From NCBI RefSeq assembly GCF_046602855.1, contig NZ_JBKINJ010000001.1, positions 1,488,001 to 1,552,000 on the forward strand: DNA of 64,000 nucleotides. Reading direction: 5' to 3'. Below, in pieces: positions 50,146 to 60,275 of the stretch. Numbering within the stretch: the stretch's first letter is position 1; the number at the start of each line of letters is the position of its first letter. Both the position numbers and the translations under genes were made by a program. This stretch comes from Gracilimonas sp046602855. GTDB taxonomy: Bacteria; Bacteroidota; Rhodothermia; Balneolales; Balneolaceae. The notes below the pieces were generated by a model. The model worked only from the letters and a program-made list of their open reading frames with translations. It was not told where the DNA came from and ran no database searches.

Positions 50146-52161
50146 TCACCTCTCATTCTTCATTTTATAGGTAAAGACCTTTTCGTTGACCTCATTACTG
50201 ACACCCTTTTCAGGATCCGGATACAGGTCATCAGGGTCGGTAGTCTCACGGCGGGTCAATTTGGACTTAACGTCTTTTTGCTTTTCCATCAAAGATAGCT
50301 TTTCATCCCCTTTAGCCTCTCCTATACGATCAGCCAATTCATTCAGCTTTCTTCTGTAAAAGCTGATCTGTGACGCACGAATTGAACTTTTAGCCGTCTT
50401 ATATGGATTCTTATCCTTCTCATATTTCAGGCCAATCTTCTCTTCGTGACGATCACTGGCGGAATGCTGTTCCAGCAACACATCGCCTACCAATCTTGGG
50501 AAGGGCTCTTTCTCGCCCGTGTAAGTGTTGACTGAAAAATCTTTTTCATCTTTATACCGCTCAATGATGTCGTTATAGAACATACGCAACTCATCATCCT
50601 CAAAGAGTTTTGCATTGGTGAACGAGCAAATGTATTCCACCATATTTCGACCGTAAGTGATCATCAAGCGTATCAATTCCTTCTCAAAATGTGGTTTTTT
50701 CTTCGATAAGGAAGCCCTTCTGATCGTCTCTTTGCTCGAAGCAGATCTCAGTTCGCCGATCGGGGGAGCGTCATCTTGCGGTCCATCCTGATTTTGAATC
50801 CTTTGACGAACTTCCTCTCTCCTCTCAGAACGCTTTTCTTCCCATCGCTTATCGTTCATAACGCGCTCAAGCTGTTCGTAAAGATCTGATTCCTTCACCT
50901 TCTGAAATTTCTGGACCTTTTGATGCAGATATTGAACATACACCTGCCTCTGAATCGAATCTTTAATGCTGGCTATCGATTCCAGGATCTCCGTAATAAC
51001 CTTTGGAACTTCAGTTGGCTTATCAAGTCTTCCTTCCTCTCCGGCTTTCAACAAGAGAAAATCCACAAAATCTCCGGCTTCTTCCTTTTTCAGGTCATCA
51101 AAGGATTCCTTACCAAATTGTTTTACGAAAGAGTCAGGGTCCTGTCCATCGGGGAGTTCCAGTAATTCTACTTCCATCCCTTCTGCAAGTGCTATGTTAA
51201 TGCCACGCTTCATAGCGTTTTGCCCTGCATCATCTGAATCATATATCATTACAATTCGATCTCCATAGCGATGCAGGATCTTCATCTGCCCCGGCGTTAG
51301 TGAAGTACCACTGCTCGCAACCACATTCCCGATACCGTTTTCCATCAGGGTGATCACATCGGTGTAACCCTCAACCAATAAAACTTCCTTATGCTTTCGG
51401 ATCTCATTTTTCGCAAAATTCACTCCGTAAACCACATCACTTTTATTATACACCTTGGTCTGTGAGGAGTTGATGTATTTCGCTGTCTTCTCATTGCCCA
51501 AAACCCGCCCTGCAAAAGCAATGACCTTTCCCGTTGGATTAAAGATCGGAAACATCAGTCGCCCGCGGAAGGTATCATAATAACCATCTCCGCGATTACT
51601 CTGTTTTATGAGGTCAGCTTCCAATAAATAATTTTCGTCGATACCCGCATTCTTTGCAGCTTTAAAAAGTTCCTCTCCCCCGGCAGGCGCATAACCTAAA
51701 CCATATTTTTTGAAAACCTGTCGATCATAGCCTCTGTCTTCAAGATATTTCAGGGCTTTATCAGCTTCCGGATTCTCGATCAGATTTCGGTAAAAGAAAA
51801 CACCCGCAAATTTAAGGGCGTGTAATATTCCCTCTCTGAGCTGTGTGGTCTCTGCGGGCTCATCATTTTCTTCTTCGGGAATAAAAACACCGTAACGTTC
51901 AGCGAGTTGGCGGACAGTCTCCGTGAATCCGATACCTTCCTGATCCATCACAAATTTGAATACATCACCTGACTCACCGCAGCCAAAGCATTTGAAGATC
52001 TGCAGGCGGGGTGTTACATTAAAAGAAGGCGTATTTTCATCGTGGTAAGGACACAAACCTACAAAACCACTGCCGGATCGCTTCAGCTTCACGTAATCCT
52101 GCACAACTTCTACAATATCTGCAGCAGCCCGTACTTCCTCTTTTTTTTCGTCACTTATCAT
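50146..52161 (-). CDS. dnaG: DNA primase
   Basis: 671 aa, normal for the family. CHC2 zinc finger at C37, H40, C58 and C61. N-terminal RNA-polymerase domain follows (FRGRLMFPIFNPTGKVIAFA), then TOPRIM with VEGYTDV and MIYDSDDAGQNA. The C-terminal region binds DnaB helicase. It makes the RNA primers in replication. Monocistronic in the window. Confidence 0.95.
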   Translation of the reverse strand: MISDEKKEEVRAAADIVEVVQDYVKLKRSGSGFVGLCPYHDENTPSFNVTPRLQIFKCFGCGESGDVFKFVMDQEGIGFTETVRQLAERYGVFIPEEENDEPAETTQLREGILHALKFAGVFFYRNLIENPEADKALKYLEDRGYDRQVFKKYGLGYAPAGGEELFKAAKNAGIDENYLLEADLIKQSNRGDGYYDTFRGRLMFPIFNPTGKVIAFAGRVLGNEKTAKYINSSQTKVYNKSDVVYGVNFAKNEIRKHKEVLLVEGYTDVITLMENGIGNVVASSGTSLTPGQMKILHRYGDRIVMIYDSDDAGQNAMKRGINIALAEGMEVELLELPDGQDPDSFVKQFGKESFDDLKKEEAGDFVDFLLLKAGEEGRLDKPTEVPKVITEILESIASIKDSIQRQVYVQYLHQKVQKFQKVKESDLYEQLERVMNDKRWEEKRSERREEVRQRIQNQDGPQDDAPPIGELRSASSKETIRRASLSKKKPHFEKELIRLMITYGRNMVEYICSFTNAKLFEDDELRMFYNDIIERYKDEKDFSVNTYTGEKEPFPRLVGDVLLEQHSASDRHEEKIGLKYEKDKNPYKTAKSSIRASQISFYRRKLNELADRIGEAKGDEKLSLMEKQKDVKSKLTRRETTDPDDLYPDPEKGVSNEVNEKVFTYKMKNER

Positions 52162-52386
52162 ACTTAAAAATGAGCATTTAATGGCTCGGAATAAAGTAAA
52201 ATTATGAATTCATTCTGATTATTTTTGAACCTGATCTTTATACTGATTCGGCAGTACTTGTATTCCCATGATTTTACTAAATCAGTTTAACTATTCTTAA
52301 AATAATCAATTGGTTTAGACTGTTACTAACATGTACATTTCAATAGTCGATATTCCGAAAAATCTAGATAGTATTACAGACGTTAT

Positions 52387-55287
52387 ATGAAGGGTTTACT
52401 TAAAATTATTTCCATTTGTACCTTCTTTGCACTTTCAATAAGTATGCCGTTGACTGCACAAAGCTTAACGGAATTCCTTTTTGGGCAAAGAGTCAATAAA
52501 TCCTATACGGATCCGGCGCTCGATGTCACATCAGAAGCGTATCTTGATTCCGTGATCACGAATACAACGCTTAAAGAAAAGATCGGTCAGTTGTTCTTTG
52601 TTCCAGCCGAAGGTCGATTCACCAATCGCGATTCAAGAAATTTCAGACTGCTAGAAGAACTGGTTGAAGATTATAATGTGGGCGGCATCATCTTTATGCG
52701 TGGTGACATCTATGGTCAGGCTGTACTGACCAATAAGTTACAGCGCATGGCCAAATTTCCGCTTTGGATCTCACAAGACATGGAATTTGGCGCTGCAATG
52801 CGGATTTCCGGCACCACCCGGTTCACCCCCGCCATGGGCGTAGCCGCAACCGGCAACAAGCGTAATGCCTTTATGATGGGTAAGATCACAGCCCTTGAAG
52901 CTAAAGCTCTTGGTGTTCATCAGGTATATGCGCCCGTACTTGATGTGAACAACAATCCTGATAATCCGGTCATTAACGTTCGTTCTTTCTCGGGCGATCC
53001 AAATATGGTTTCAGAATATGGAACTGCATTTATTCAAGGCGTTCAAAGTGAAGGCATCGTGGCAACCGCTAAGCATTTTCCGGGACATGGCGACACCGAT
53101 ACAGATTCCCACACAGACCTTCCCGTAGTAAATCACTCCTACGAAAGACTGGACTCCCTAGAACTGATTCCGTTCAGAGCTGCTATTGACGGAGGTATAA
53201 GCAGTGTAATGAGTGCTCATATTGCCTTTCCTGAACTTAATGGAGGTACTTACACACCTGCCACTCTGAGTCCCTTTATTCTGGAACAGATCCTGAGTGA
53301 TTCTCTCAATTTTAATGGCATGGTGGTTACTGACGGGCTTGAAATGAATGGGATCTCATCCAAGTATTCACCGGGACAAGCTGTTGTCAAAGCTTTGCAT
53401 GCCGGCGCCGATATCATGCTCATCAGCCCTGATGTATTCACGGCCATTAATGAAGTAGAGCAAGCCGTTAAAGATGGTGAGATCACCGAGGAACGTATAG
53501 ATAAATCATTCCGTAAACTGATGTTATGGAAACAGCAGTATGGCTTATTTGGGAAATCTAATCAGATTGATATATCCTCTCTGGATCTAAAGGTAAATAC
53601 AGCTTTCCACAGAGCAGAATCCGATCGTATTGCACGGGAATCCACTACTATTCTGAAAAATGAAAAAGATCTGATCCCACTTTTACCTTCAAAATATCCT
53701 GAGATCATGGTTATTTCAGTGGCCGATGACAGTGATGGAGATACCGGTTCATCTTTTGCCCGTCAACTTAGAGATTATCATCCAAGCGTTTCATTTCATG
53801 TCTATGACAAACGCACCAGCGAAAAAGATAAACGGGAGATGCTTCAAAAGGCTAAGGAGGTTGATCTAGTCATACTCAGCTCATTTATCTATCTGCGTTT
53901 TGCACAGTCTATCCACCTATCTGACAGTCAGGTATCGTTTTTAAATCGAATTCTTAGAACCAACAAGCCTTCTATACTGGTTTCATTCGGAAATCCATAT
54001 GTGCTTTCTGATCTAAAAAATGCTGATGCACATATACTCGGCTGGTATAATTCTTCACAGCAGATAAGCGGTGTGGTTCCTGCTATTTTTGGTGCCACTG
54101 AAGTCAATGCCCGTTTACCTATTGAGATCCCCGGACTGTATGATCTCGGAGAAGGCATTGGGATTCCCCACACCACTCTTCGCTTCGGAACACCCGAAGA
54201 AGTTGGGTTGGATCACAACAAATTATTTGAGATCGACAGGATCGTAAATGAGGCCATTCGTGACTCCGTGTTCCCTGGGGCAGTGGTTGCTGTAGTTAAG
54301 GACGGTGTACTGGCCTACAATGAAGCCTACGGCTATCAAACCTACAACAAAACCAATGCTATCAAGAACACCGACGTGTACGACCTGGCATCAATAACTA
54401 AGGTATTGGCTACCACAGCTTCAACCATGAAACTGATCGATGAAGGAAAGATGGGGCTGGAGGATCCGGTTTCAAAATTCATTCCCGAATTTAACACGCC
54501 TGAAAAGAAAAATATTACCGTTCGTGATATTCTGCTCCACCAAACCGGACTGCCACCTTTCAGAGTGTACGTGGATTCTCTGAAAACTCGCAGTGAGATC
54601 ATCAAAGCCATTAAAAATGAACCACTAACCTATGAACCCCGCACCCAATATGTATACAGCGATCTTGGAATGATATTGTTGGCAGAGATCATTGCTGATG
54701 TATCAGGCCAACCATTTGACCGCTACGCGCGCAGTGAGTTCTACTTCCCAATGAATATGTACAGTACATTCTTTAATCCAAGTAAGAACAGCCGTTGGTT
54801 AACGCGCAGGATTCCCCCAACAGAAATTGATACGGTTTACAAACGTGGATTGGTCCAGGCACAGGTTCATGATGAAAGAGCTTTCTATCTCGATGGAATT
54901 GCCGGTCATGCCGGGTTATTTTCTTCCGCCATAGACGTAGCCAAATTCAGCACTATGTTGCTTAATGATGGCACTTACGCCGGTCAACAATACCTCAAAC
55001 CTGAGACAGTGCGAATGTTCACGACCAAACAATCCGAACTTAGTGGACGCGGACTCGGTTTTGATAGAAAGAGTCCATCCGGCTTTACAACCGCCGGAAG
55101 TAATGCCAGCGAAGACACCTTTGGCCATCTTGGTTTCACCGGCACCAGCTTCTGGATAGACCGCAAGAAGAACATGGCAGTGATACTGTTAACCAACCGT
55201 ACCTATCCAAACCGGTCCTACGGCAGCACCATCAGCAGAATCAGGTCACGAGTGGCAGACGCTGCCTATTCAGCTATAATGAATTGA
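52387..55287 (+). CDS. Secreted glycoside hydrolase 3/serine beta-lactamase fusion
   Basis: 966 aa. Signal peptide 1-25. GH3 domain (about 50-390): KHFPGHGDT at 229-237 is the NagZ-type His/Asp dyad loop, and D316 (VVTDGLEM) is the nucleophile. A C-terminal GH3 subdomain follows (to about 590). The last 360 residues are a class C-type beta-lactamase: S669-x-x-K672 (SITK) and Y757-S-D759. The fusion suggests periplasmic peptidoglycan turnover, with sugar removal and peptide cleavage in one chain. It is coupled to the deaminase gene (6 bases). Confidence 0.88.
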   Translation: MKGLLKIISICTFFALSISMPLTAQSLTEFLFGQRVNKSYTDPALDVTSEAYLDSVITNTTLKEKIGQLFFVPAEGRFTNRDSRNFRLLEELVEDYNVGGIIFMRGDIYGQAVLTNKLQRMAKFPLWISQDMEFGAAMRISGTTRFTPAMGVAATGNKRNAFMMGKITALEAKALGVHQVYAPVLDVNNNPDNPVINVRSFSGDPNMVSEYGTAFIQGVQSEGIVATAKHFPGHGDTDTDSHTDLPVVNHSYERLDSLELIPFRAAIDGGISSVMSAHIAFPELNGGTYTPATLSPFILEQILSDSLNFNGMVVTDGLEMNGISSKYSPGQAVVKALHAGADIMLISPDVFTAINEVEQAVKDGEITEERIDKSFRKLMLWKQQYGLFGKSNQIDISSLDLKVNTAFHRAESDRIARESTTILKNEKDLIPLLPSKYPEIMVISVADDSDGDTGSSFARQLRDYHPSVSFHVYDKRTSEKDKREMLQKAKEVDLVILSSFIYLRFAQSIHLSDSQVSFLNRILRTNKPSILVSFGNPYVLSDLKNADAHILGWYNSSQQISGVVPAIFGATEVNARLPIEIPGLYDLGEGIGIPHTTLRFGTPEEVGLDHNKLFEIDRIVNEAIRDSVFPGAVVAVVKDGVLAYNEAYGYQTYNKTNAIKNTDVYDLASITKVLATTASTMKLIDEGKMGLEDPVSKFIPEFNTPEKKNITVRDILLHQTGLPPFRVYVDSLKTRSEIIKAIKNEPLTYEPRTQYVYSDLGMILLAEIIADVSGQPFDRYARSEFYFPMNMYSTFFNPSKNSRWLTRRIPPTEIDTVYKRGLVQAQVHDERAFYLDGIAGHAGLFSSAIDVAKFSTMLLNDGTYAGQQYLKPETVRMFTTKQSELSGRGLGFDRKSPSGFTTAGSNASEDTFGHLGFTGTSFWIDRKKNMAVILLTNRTYPNRSYGSTISRIRSRVADAAYSAIMN

Positions 55288-55293
55288 TCATTT

Positions 55294-55998
55294 ATGTCAA
55301 ATAATTTTCCAGAAAAATCGTACGCCCCCTATTCTCAGAACCCCAAAACCTGTGTAGTTGAAAGCAGTACGGGAAAATTCTATGCCGGTATTAGAATTGA
55401 AAATATATCTTATCCTCTGACGATCCCTGCTATACAGGCTGCCTGCACCATCTGTTTAAGTGAGGGCGAAACACCGTCTAAACTCTATTTAAGCGATTAT
55501 AAATATGAACAGCTGAGTTTCTGGAAGAATGAATTTGATCTGGAAATCATCATTGAACAGGATCTTCCATTGAACAAAGCTGAAGATCTCTTAAAATCAA
55601 TTTCCGGACAATTGGATGCTTCAGAAAAACTCAAACAACTGCTCCCAAAAGCTGTGGTCCCGAACTCAGATTTCCAGGTAGCTGCCATTTTGTTTACAAA
55701 GACCGGCTATTTCGAAGGTGTTAATGTTGAAGTCAGTGAATGGTCCAAGGGGCTTTGTGCTGAACGGGTGGTTCTTTCTAAAGCCCTTTCAGCCGGATTC
55801 AGAAACCTTCAACGACTTGAGATTCACACCAAAAAAGGTCAAATAAGTAGTCCATGTGGAGCGTGCCGGCAGGTTATTGTAGAGTTTTTACCATATCATG
55901 ATATAATACTACACCACGCTGACGGAACAATTTCTGAACACTTAAGCGCCGACCTTCTGCCATTTAATTTTAAGTCCTCATCTCTCACCAGAGAATAA
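55294..55998 (+). CDS. cdd: Tandem cytidine deaminase-like protein
   Basis: 234 aa. Two deaminase repeats. The second has the full zinc site: C155-A-E157 (LCAERVV) and P-C188-G-A-C191. The first (YAGIRIENISYPLTIPAIQA) has no Cys or Glu at those positions. It converts cytidine to uridine; the degenerate half forms dimer contacts. In E. coli Cdd the active half comes first, so the order is reversed here. Confidence 0.82.
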   Translation: MSNNFPEKSYAPYSQNPKTCVVESSTGKFYAGIRIENISYPLTIPAIQAACTICLSEGETPSKLYLSDYKYEQLSFWKNEFDLEIIIEQDLPLNKAEDLLKSISGQLDASEKLKQLLPKAVVPNSDFQVAAILFTKTGYFEGVNVEVSEWSKGLCAERVVLSKALSAGFRNLQRLEIHTKKGQISSPCGACRQVIVEFLPYHDIILHHADGTISEHLSADLLPFNFKSSSLTRE

Positions 55999-56164
55999 AG
56001 GCTGGCATCCGTCTGCATTTCGCATATCTACCCGGCTCTCTATTAGATCTCACATCAATCCTGCAGACTTGATCTCGCCCGTATTTAGCAGAAACATGAA
56101 CAGGCTGATCATGTTTTTTGTTATAAACTAAGTCATTGACAGGTAAACAATAACAGTTAGACTC

Positions 56165-57313
56165 ATGAGTCAGATTCAAAGCATCTCAGAAGAATTGGCA
56201 AAAGAACTAATGGATGAATTTTCAGAAGGAACCGGATTAAGAAGTGATTCGGAGATGAAGCAAAAGCGCTATCTCTGGACGGATGCATTGGCCCTTCAGA
56301 ATTTTTTAGCTCTTGCATCATTGTATGATGAAAAAGAGTATGAAGAAACGATCCGGGAATTGATCAATAAAGTTCATCATACACTTGGAAAATTTGACCA
56401 AAATGATTCCCGAAGTGGTTGGATAAGTGATTTACCGGAAGAGGAAGCACAAAAACATCCAACGGTAAAAGGACTTAGAATTGGGAAGCCACAACCGGAA
56501 CGGAAGCAATCTGAGCCTTTCAATGACCGGAAAGAATGGGACAGAGACGGTCAGTATTATCACTACCATACCCGTTGGATACATGCACTTCTTCAGGCAT
56601 CAGAAAATTTAGATATCAAAGAATGGAAACAACACGCTGTTGAATTAAGCCTTGCCGGCAGGCACTTTCTCCAAAAAACAGATGGTCGATTCCATCTCTA
56701 TTGGAAAATGAGTGTTGACCTCAGTTATCCTCAAGTGCCAACGATGGGCGCACATGATCCACTCGAGGGATATCTGACCGCGCTTGAGTGTGAAATGTTG
56801 TCATCTGCCAAATATGATTTTACTGAATATCTTCAAAAACTCGAAAAGATCTGCGAAGGCCAAAATTGGAGCACAACTGATCCACTAGGCTTGGGAGGAC
56901 TTTTACTGAATATAGTTCGATCTGCAGAACTCAGCCGATATATGATACTCCCTGAATCAGTTAAACCAAAAAAACTATTCAAAGAGGCTATGAGCGGACT
57001 TGATACCATATCAAATAAGTTAAAAGTCACAGATCCTGCAGAATACCGTCTTGCTTTTCGTGAGTGTGGCTTATCGATGGGATTGCGAGCTCTAGACCAT
57101 CACCGAGATCTTCTGATAGAGAACGACCTTAAGCTAAACAAACTCGAAGAAAATCTGGGGCTTGCTGAAGATATTGAGAGCTTCTGGGGTCAACCTGAAA
57201 ACAGAAAATACTCTAGTTATCAGGATCATTTGCATATAAACAATGTTAGTCTGGCTTCTTCCCTGCTTGCAGAACTGAAACCGGAATTTTATAGTACCAC
57301 TGTCTTGGGTTAA
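56165..57313 (+). CDS. Alpha-helical protein of unknown function
   Basis: 382 aa. Repeated helices with conserved-looking YYHYHTRWIHALLQ and KMSVDLSYPQVPTMGAHDPL, resembling an (alpha/alpha)6 barrel of glycosidase or lyase type. No signal peptide. I do not recognise the family. Separated from neighbours by about 150 bases on each side. Confidence 0.55.
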   Translation: MSQIQSISEELAKELMDEFSEGTGLRSDSEMKQKRYLWTDALALQNFLALASLYDEKEYEETIRELINKVHHTLGKFDQNDSRSGWISDLPEEEAQKHPTVKGLRIGKPQPERKQSEPFNDRKEWDRDGQYYHYHTRWIHALLQASENLDIKEWKQHAVELSLAGRHFLQKTDGRFHLYWKMSVDLSYPQVPTMGAHDPLEGYLTALECEMLSSAKYDFTEYLQKLEKICEGQNWSTTDPLGLGGLLLNIVRSAELSRYMILPESVKPKKLFKEAMSGLDTISNKLKVTDPAEYRLAFRECGLSMGLRALDHHRDLLIENDLKLNKLEENLGLAEDIESFWGQPENRKYSSYQDHLHINNVSLASSLLAELKPEFYSTTVLG

Positions 57314-57448
57314 CACAGTTACTCAATTCGGATATTGATTGATCTGTTTTTTATCTAAATGCTACCGGCCGTTATAGTTAAAACTATTGGTGTGTATACT
57401 TTGTTATACAGGATAACAAGATGACCATTAAGAAAACCTTACAAGAAA

Positions 57449-59428
57449 ATGAGTGAGCTATTACATCAGAAACAAGAGATGATTGAAAAGCAACTTAAAG
57501 GTAGGGGTATTGAGGATCCTGCAGTACTTTCGGCAATGAAAAATGTTCCGAGAGAAGAATTTATACCGAAAGACCTCGTGGAATTCGCCTACAAAGATGC
57601 TCCGTTACCAATTGATGAAGAACAAACGATTTCACAACCCTATGTAGTCGCTTTGGCTGCGGAGATCCTTGATATCGAAAAGGATGAAAAAATACTCGAT
57701 ATAGGTACAGGTTCAGGATATGCAGCTGCCGTACTGAGTGAACTTGGCGCCGAAGTGTATACAATCGAGCGTCATAAAACTCTCGCGGAAGCGGCTAAAA
57801 AACGTTTGGATCGGCTTGGTTTTGATAACGTTCATGTACGTCATGGTGACGGCACAGAGGGCTGGCCTGAACATGCCCCATTTGATGCCATTAACGTTGC
57901 AGCAGGCGGACCAAAAATACCGGAAGACCTGAAAGATCAACTTGCTGAGGGTGGCCGTATTATTATTCCGGTTGGAGACAAGATCAGAACCCAAAGGCTG
58001 GTTCTAACCACCAAAAAAAATGGCGAGTTCAAAGAGAAAGAGCTCGGCCGCGTTCAGTTTGTCCCACTTATTGGCTCCGGCGGCTGGCTAAATAAAGAAG
58101 CGAAGGAGGTCTCGCCATCAAAACGGGAAAAAACGGTAACCGAACTTATCGAACAAGCTGCGGAACCTTTTGACAAACGTGAAGGAGCCGACTTTACTTC
58201 ACTGTTGGAGCGTGTTGGCGATGCCAAAGTAGTATTGATCGGAGAAGCATCACACGGAACTTCCGAATTCTACCGCCTTCGTGAACAGTTGACAAGAGAA
58301 CTCATACAAAAGAAAGACTTTAATATAGTATCACTTGAGGCCGATTGGCCCGATGCTGCTCATGTAGATAGATACGTAAGAGAAACTAATATCTCCCTTC
58401 CTGAAGAAGAGCCCTTCACAAGGTTTCCCACGTGGATGTGGAGTAACGGGGAAGTTCTTAGTTTCGTGAAATGGCTGAAAGATCATAATGAAAACAGATC
58501 TGAGAAAGAAAAAGTAGGCGTGTTCGGTCTCGATTTCTACAGTATGTTCTCTTCGGTAAAAGCCATTATAGATTATTTGGAAGACATTGATTCCGACCTC
58601 GCCGAAACAGCACGTAATCGATACGGCTGCCTTACCCCATATGAAGGTAATCCGTCAAGCTATGGCGCAGCAGCTATGAGCGATCAGTACAAAAATTGTG
58701 AAAAGGATGTGACAGAAATGCTCTCCAAGATCTTATCTGAAAGAGCTGATATAGCAAAGAATAATGGAGGCCGATACTTTGATGCCATTCAAAATGCACG
58801 ATTGGTTAAAAATGCTGAAAAATACTATCGTAGCATGTATTTGGGGGCACAGTCGAGCTGGAACCTCAGAGACAGCCATATGTATGACACTTTAAAATCT
58901 CTTATGGAGCATAAAGGAAGTGATGCCAAAGTCGTGGTTTGGGCTCATAATTCTCACATTGGAAATGCACAAGCCACTGAGATGGGAGCAAGGGGAGAAC
59001 ACAATATCGGACAGCTTGCAAAAGAAGACCTCGGCGACAAAGCGTATAACATTGGCTTTGGAACTGATCACGGCACTGTAGCTGCTGCTCACAATTGGGG
59101 GGATGAAATGAACATAATGGATGTCCGCCCAACTCCAAAAGAAAGTCTAGAATTCCTGATGCATCAGGCTAAACCAAATAACTTTATACTGCCATTGCAC
59201 AAACAAGGGCATGAAGATTTAACGGAAAGACTTGAAGAAAGCAGACTTGAACGAGCCATCGGAGTTATTTATCGGCCTAAAACCGAAATGCAAAGTCATT
59301 ATTTTCAGGCTTCCCTGTCCAATCAATTCGATGAATATATTTGGGTAGATGAAACTGAGGCGATCACGCCCCTTCCTGCACGCAAAAAGGAAGAAGGCGT
59401 ACCGGAAACTTATCCTTTCGGGTTGTGA
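57449..59428 (+). CDS. Isoaspartate O-methyltransferase/erythromycin esterase-like fusion
   Basis: 659 aa. Residues 1-210 are Pcm: ILDIGTGSGYAAAVLSELG is the AdoMet motif and SQPYVVALA an upstream family helix. Residues 230-650 are erythromycin esterase-like: VVLIGEASHGTSEFY with E266 and H269, then VVWAHNSHIGNA and MGARGEHNIGQL. Pcm repairs isoaspartyl protein damage. The second domain is named for macrolide esterases, but most members have other, unknown substrates. The fusion is known in other bacteria. Confidence 0.87.
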   Translation: MSELLHQKQEMIEKQLKGRGIEDPAVLSAMKNVPREEFIPKDLVEFAYKDAPLPIDEEQTISQPYVVALAAEILDIEKDEKILDIGTGSGYAAAVLSELGAEVYTIERHKTLAEAAKKRLDRLGFDNVHVRHGDGTEGWPEHAPFDAINVAAGGPKIPEDLKDQLAEGGRIIIPVGDKIRTQRLVLTTKKNGEFKEKELGRVQFVPLIGSGGWLNKEAKEVSPSKREKTVTELIEQAAEPFDKREGADFTSLLERVGDAKVVLIGEASHGTSEFYRLREQLTRELIQKKDFNIVSLEADWPDAAHVDRYVRETNISLPEEEPFTRFPTWMWSNGEVLSFVKWLKDHNENRSEKEKVGVFGLDFYSMFSSVKAIIDYLEDIDSDLAETARNRYGCLTPYEGNPSSYGAAAMSDQYKNCEKDVTEMLSKILSERADIAKNNGGRYFDAIQNARLVKNAEKYYRSMYLGAQSSWNLRDSHMYDTLKSLMEHKGSDAKVVVWAHNSHIGNAQATEMGARGEHNIGQLAKEDLGDKAYNIGFGTDHGTVAAAHNWGDEMNIMDVRPTPKESLEFLMHQAKPNNFILPLHKQGHEDLTERLEESRLERAIGVIYRPKTEMQSHYFQASLSNQFDEYIWVDETEAITPLPARKKEEGVPETYPFGL

Positions 59429-59692
59429 TAAAAAAAACAGATAGCCTGATGGAGTCAAAAATTGGTGAAACTGCAGTATTCGATCAAAAGCCGGTACTAA
59501 TGCTGCCGCAAATAAGTTCGTAAACAGACTAAATTGGAAGAAAGTGACAAAAATGCCTTAAAAAACATAAAAAAGTGCTTTATTCACAAAATAATGCAGT
59601 TTTAATTTGACTCAATACCCCCGATTGAATAGCTTCAACGCACTTTCTGAAAACAGAAAATTTTAACCAATAATAATTTAACGGAGCTATTA

Positions 59693-59869
59693 ATGAGCAG
59701 AGTTGAAGAAATCAAAAATCTCGTAGAAGAAACCGCAGTCGAAATGGAAAAATTCTACGACAAAGGCAACAAAGCAGCAGGAACACGCGCACGTAAAGGC
59801 CTACAAGAACTAAAAAAATTGGCCCAGGAAATTCGCCTTGAGATCCAAGATATCAAAAATAAAGACTGA
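59693..59869 (+). CDS. Histone H1-like (Hc1-type) DNA-binding protein
   Basis: 58 aa. SRVEEIKNLVEETAVEMEKF, then GNKAAGTRARKGLQELKKLA matches the small H1-like protein family (Hc1-type), which condenses nucleoid DNA. ACGGAG lies 7-8 bases before ATG, a real Shine-Dalgarno-like site that most other genes here lack. The 264-base leader region holds no gene. A terminator follows, so this is a single-gene unit. Confidence 0.8.
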   Translation: MSRVEEIKNLVEETAVEMEKFYDKGNKAAGTRARKGLQELKKLAQEIRLEIQDIKNKD

Positions 59870-59896
59870 TCTATTACAGCTTTTTATTTTACTATA

Positions 59897-59922
59897 AAGC
59901 CGCTTGAACGAGCGGCTTTTTT
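59897..59922 (+). terminator. Rho-independent terminator
   Basis: AAGCCGCT / AGCGGCTT around a TGAACG loop, then a T-run. Ends the histone-like gene. Confidence 0.85.
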
Positions 59923-59961
59923 ATTTTGTATATTATAGTAAACAAATTAACTAATACATTT

Positions 59962-60261
59962 ATGTACAAAGACTTAGCCGACGCCGTTGAATCTCTCAAA
60001 GAGAAAGGATTTGACCATGTATTTGAATTGGGAGAAGACAATATAACCTGCAAATCTCTGAAAGCTACTTACACTACAGATGAATTAAGTATTATTGAGT
60101 CCCATAACTTTGATAAGGGGACCGACCCGGGTAGTGAATCCACAGTGCACGCTATCAAAGCAGATGACGGAGTTCAAGGTATACTCGTTATTTCTTATGG
60201 GAAGTATGTAGAGCCCGGAAAGGCAAAAGTCATTGACCGGCTCCTTAATACAGCGGACTAA
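59962..60261 (+). CDS. Small conserved Bacteroidota-type protein
   Basis: 99 aa from ATG at 59962 (an in-frame ATG at 59926 lies in the terminator tail). FELGEDNITCKSLKATY, GTDPGSESTVHAIKADDG and VQGILVISYG are features of a small family common in Bacteroidota, sometimes misnamed phosphoribosylpyrophosphate synthetase because of a PRPP-like word. Its function is unknown. Confidence 0.65.
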   Translation: MYKDLADAVESLKEKGFDHVFELGEDNITCKSLKATYTTDELSIIESHNFDKGTDPGSESTVHAIKADDGVQGILVISYGKYVEPGKAKVIDRLLNTAD

Positions 60262-60275
60262 AATACGTTTGGGAT

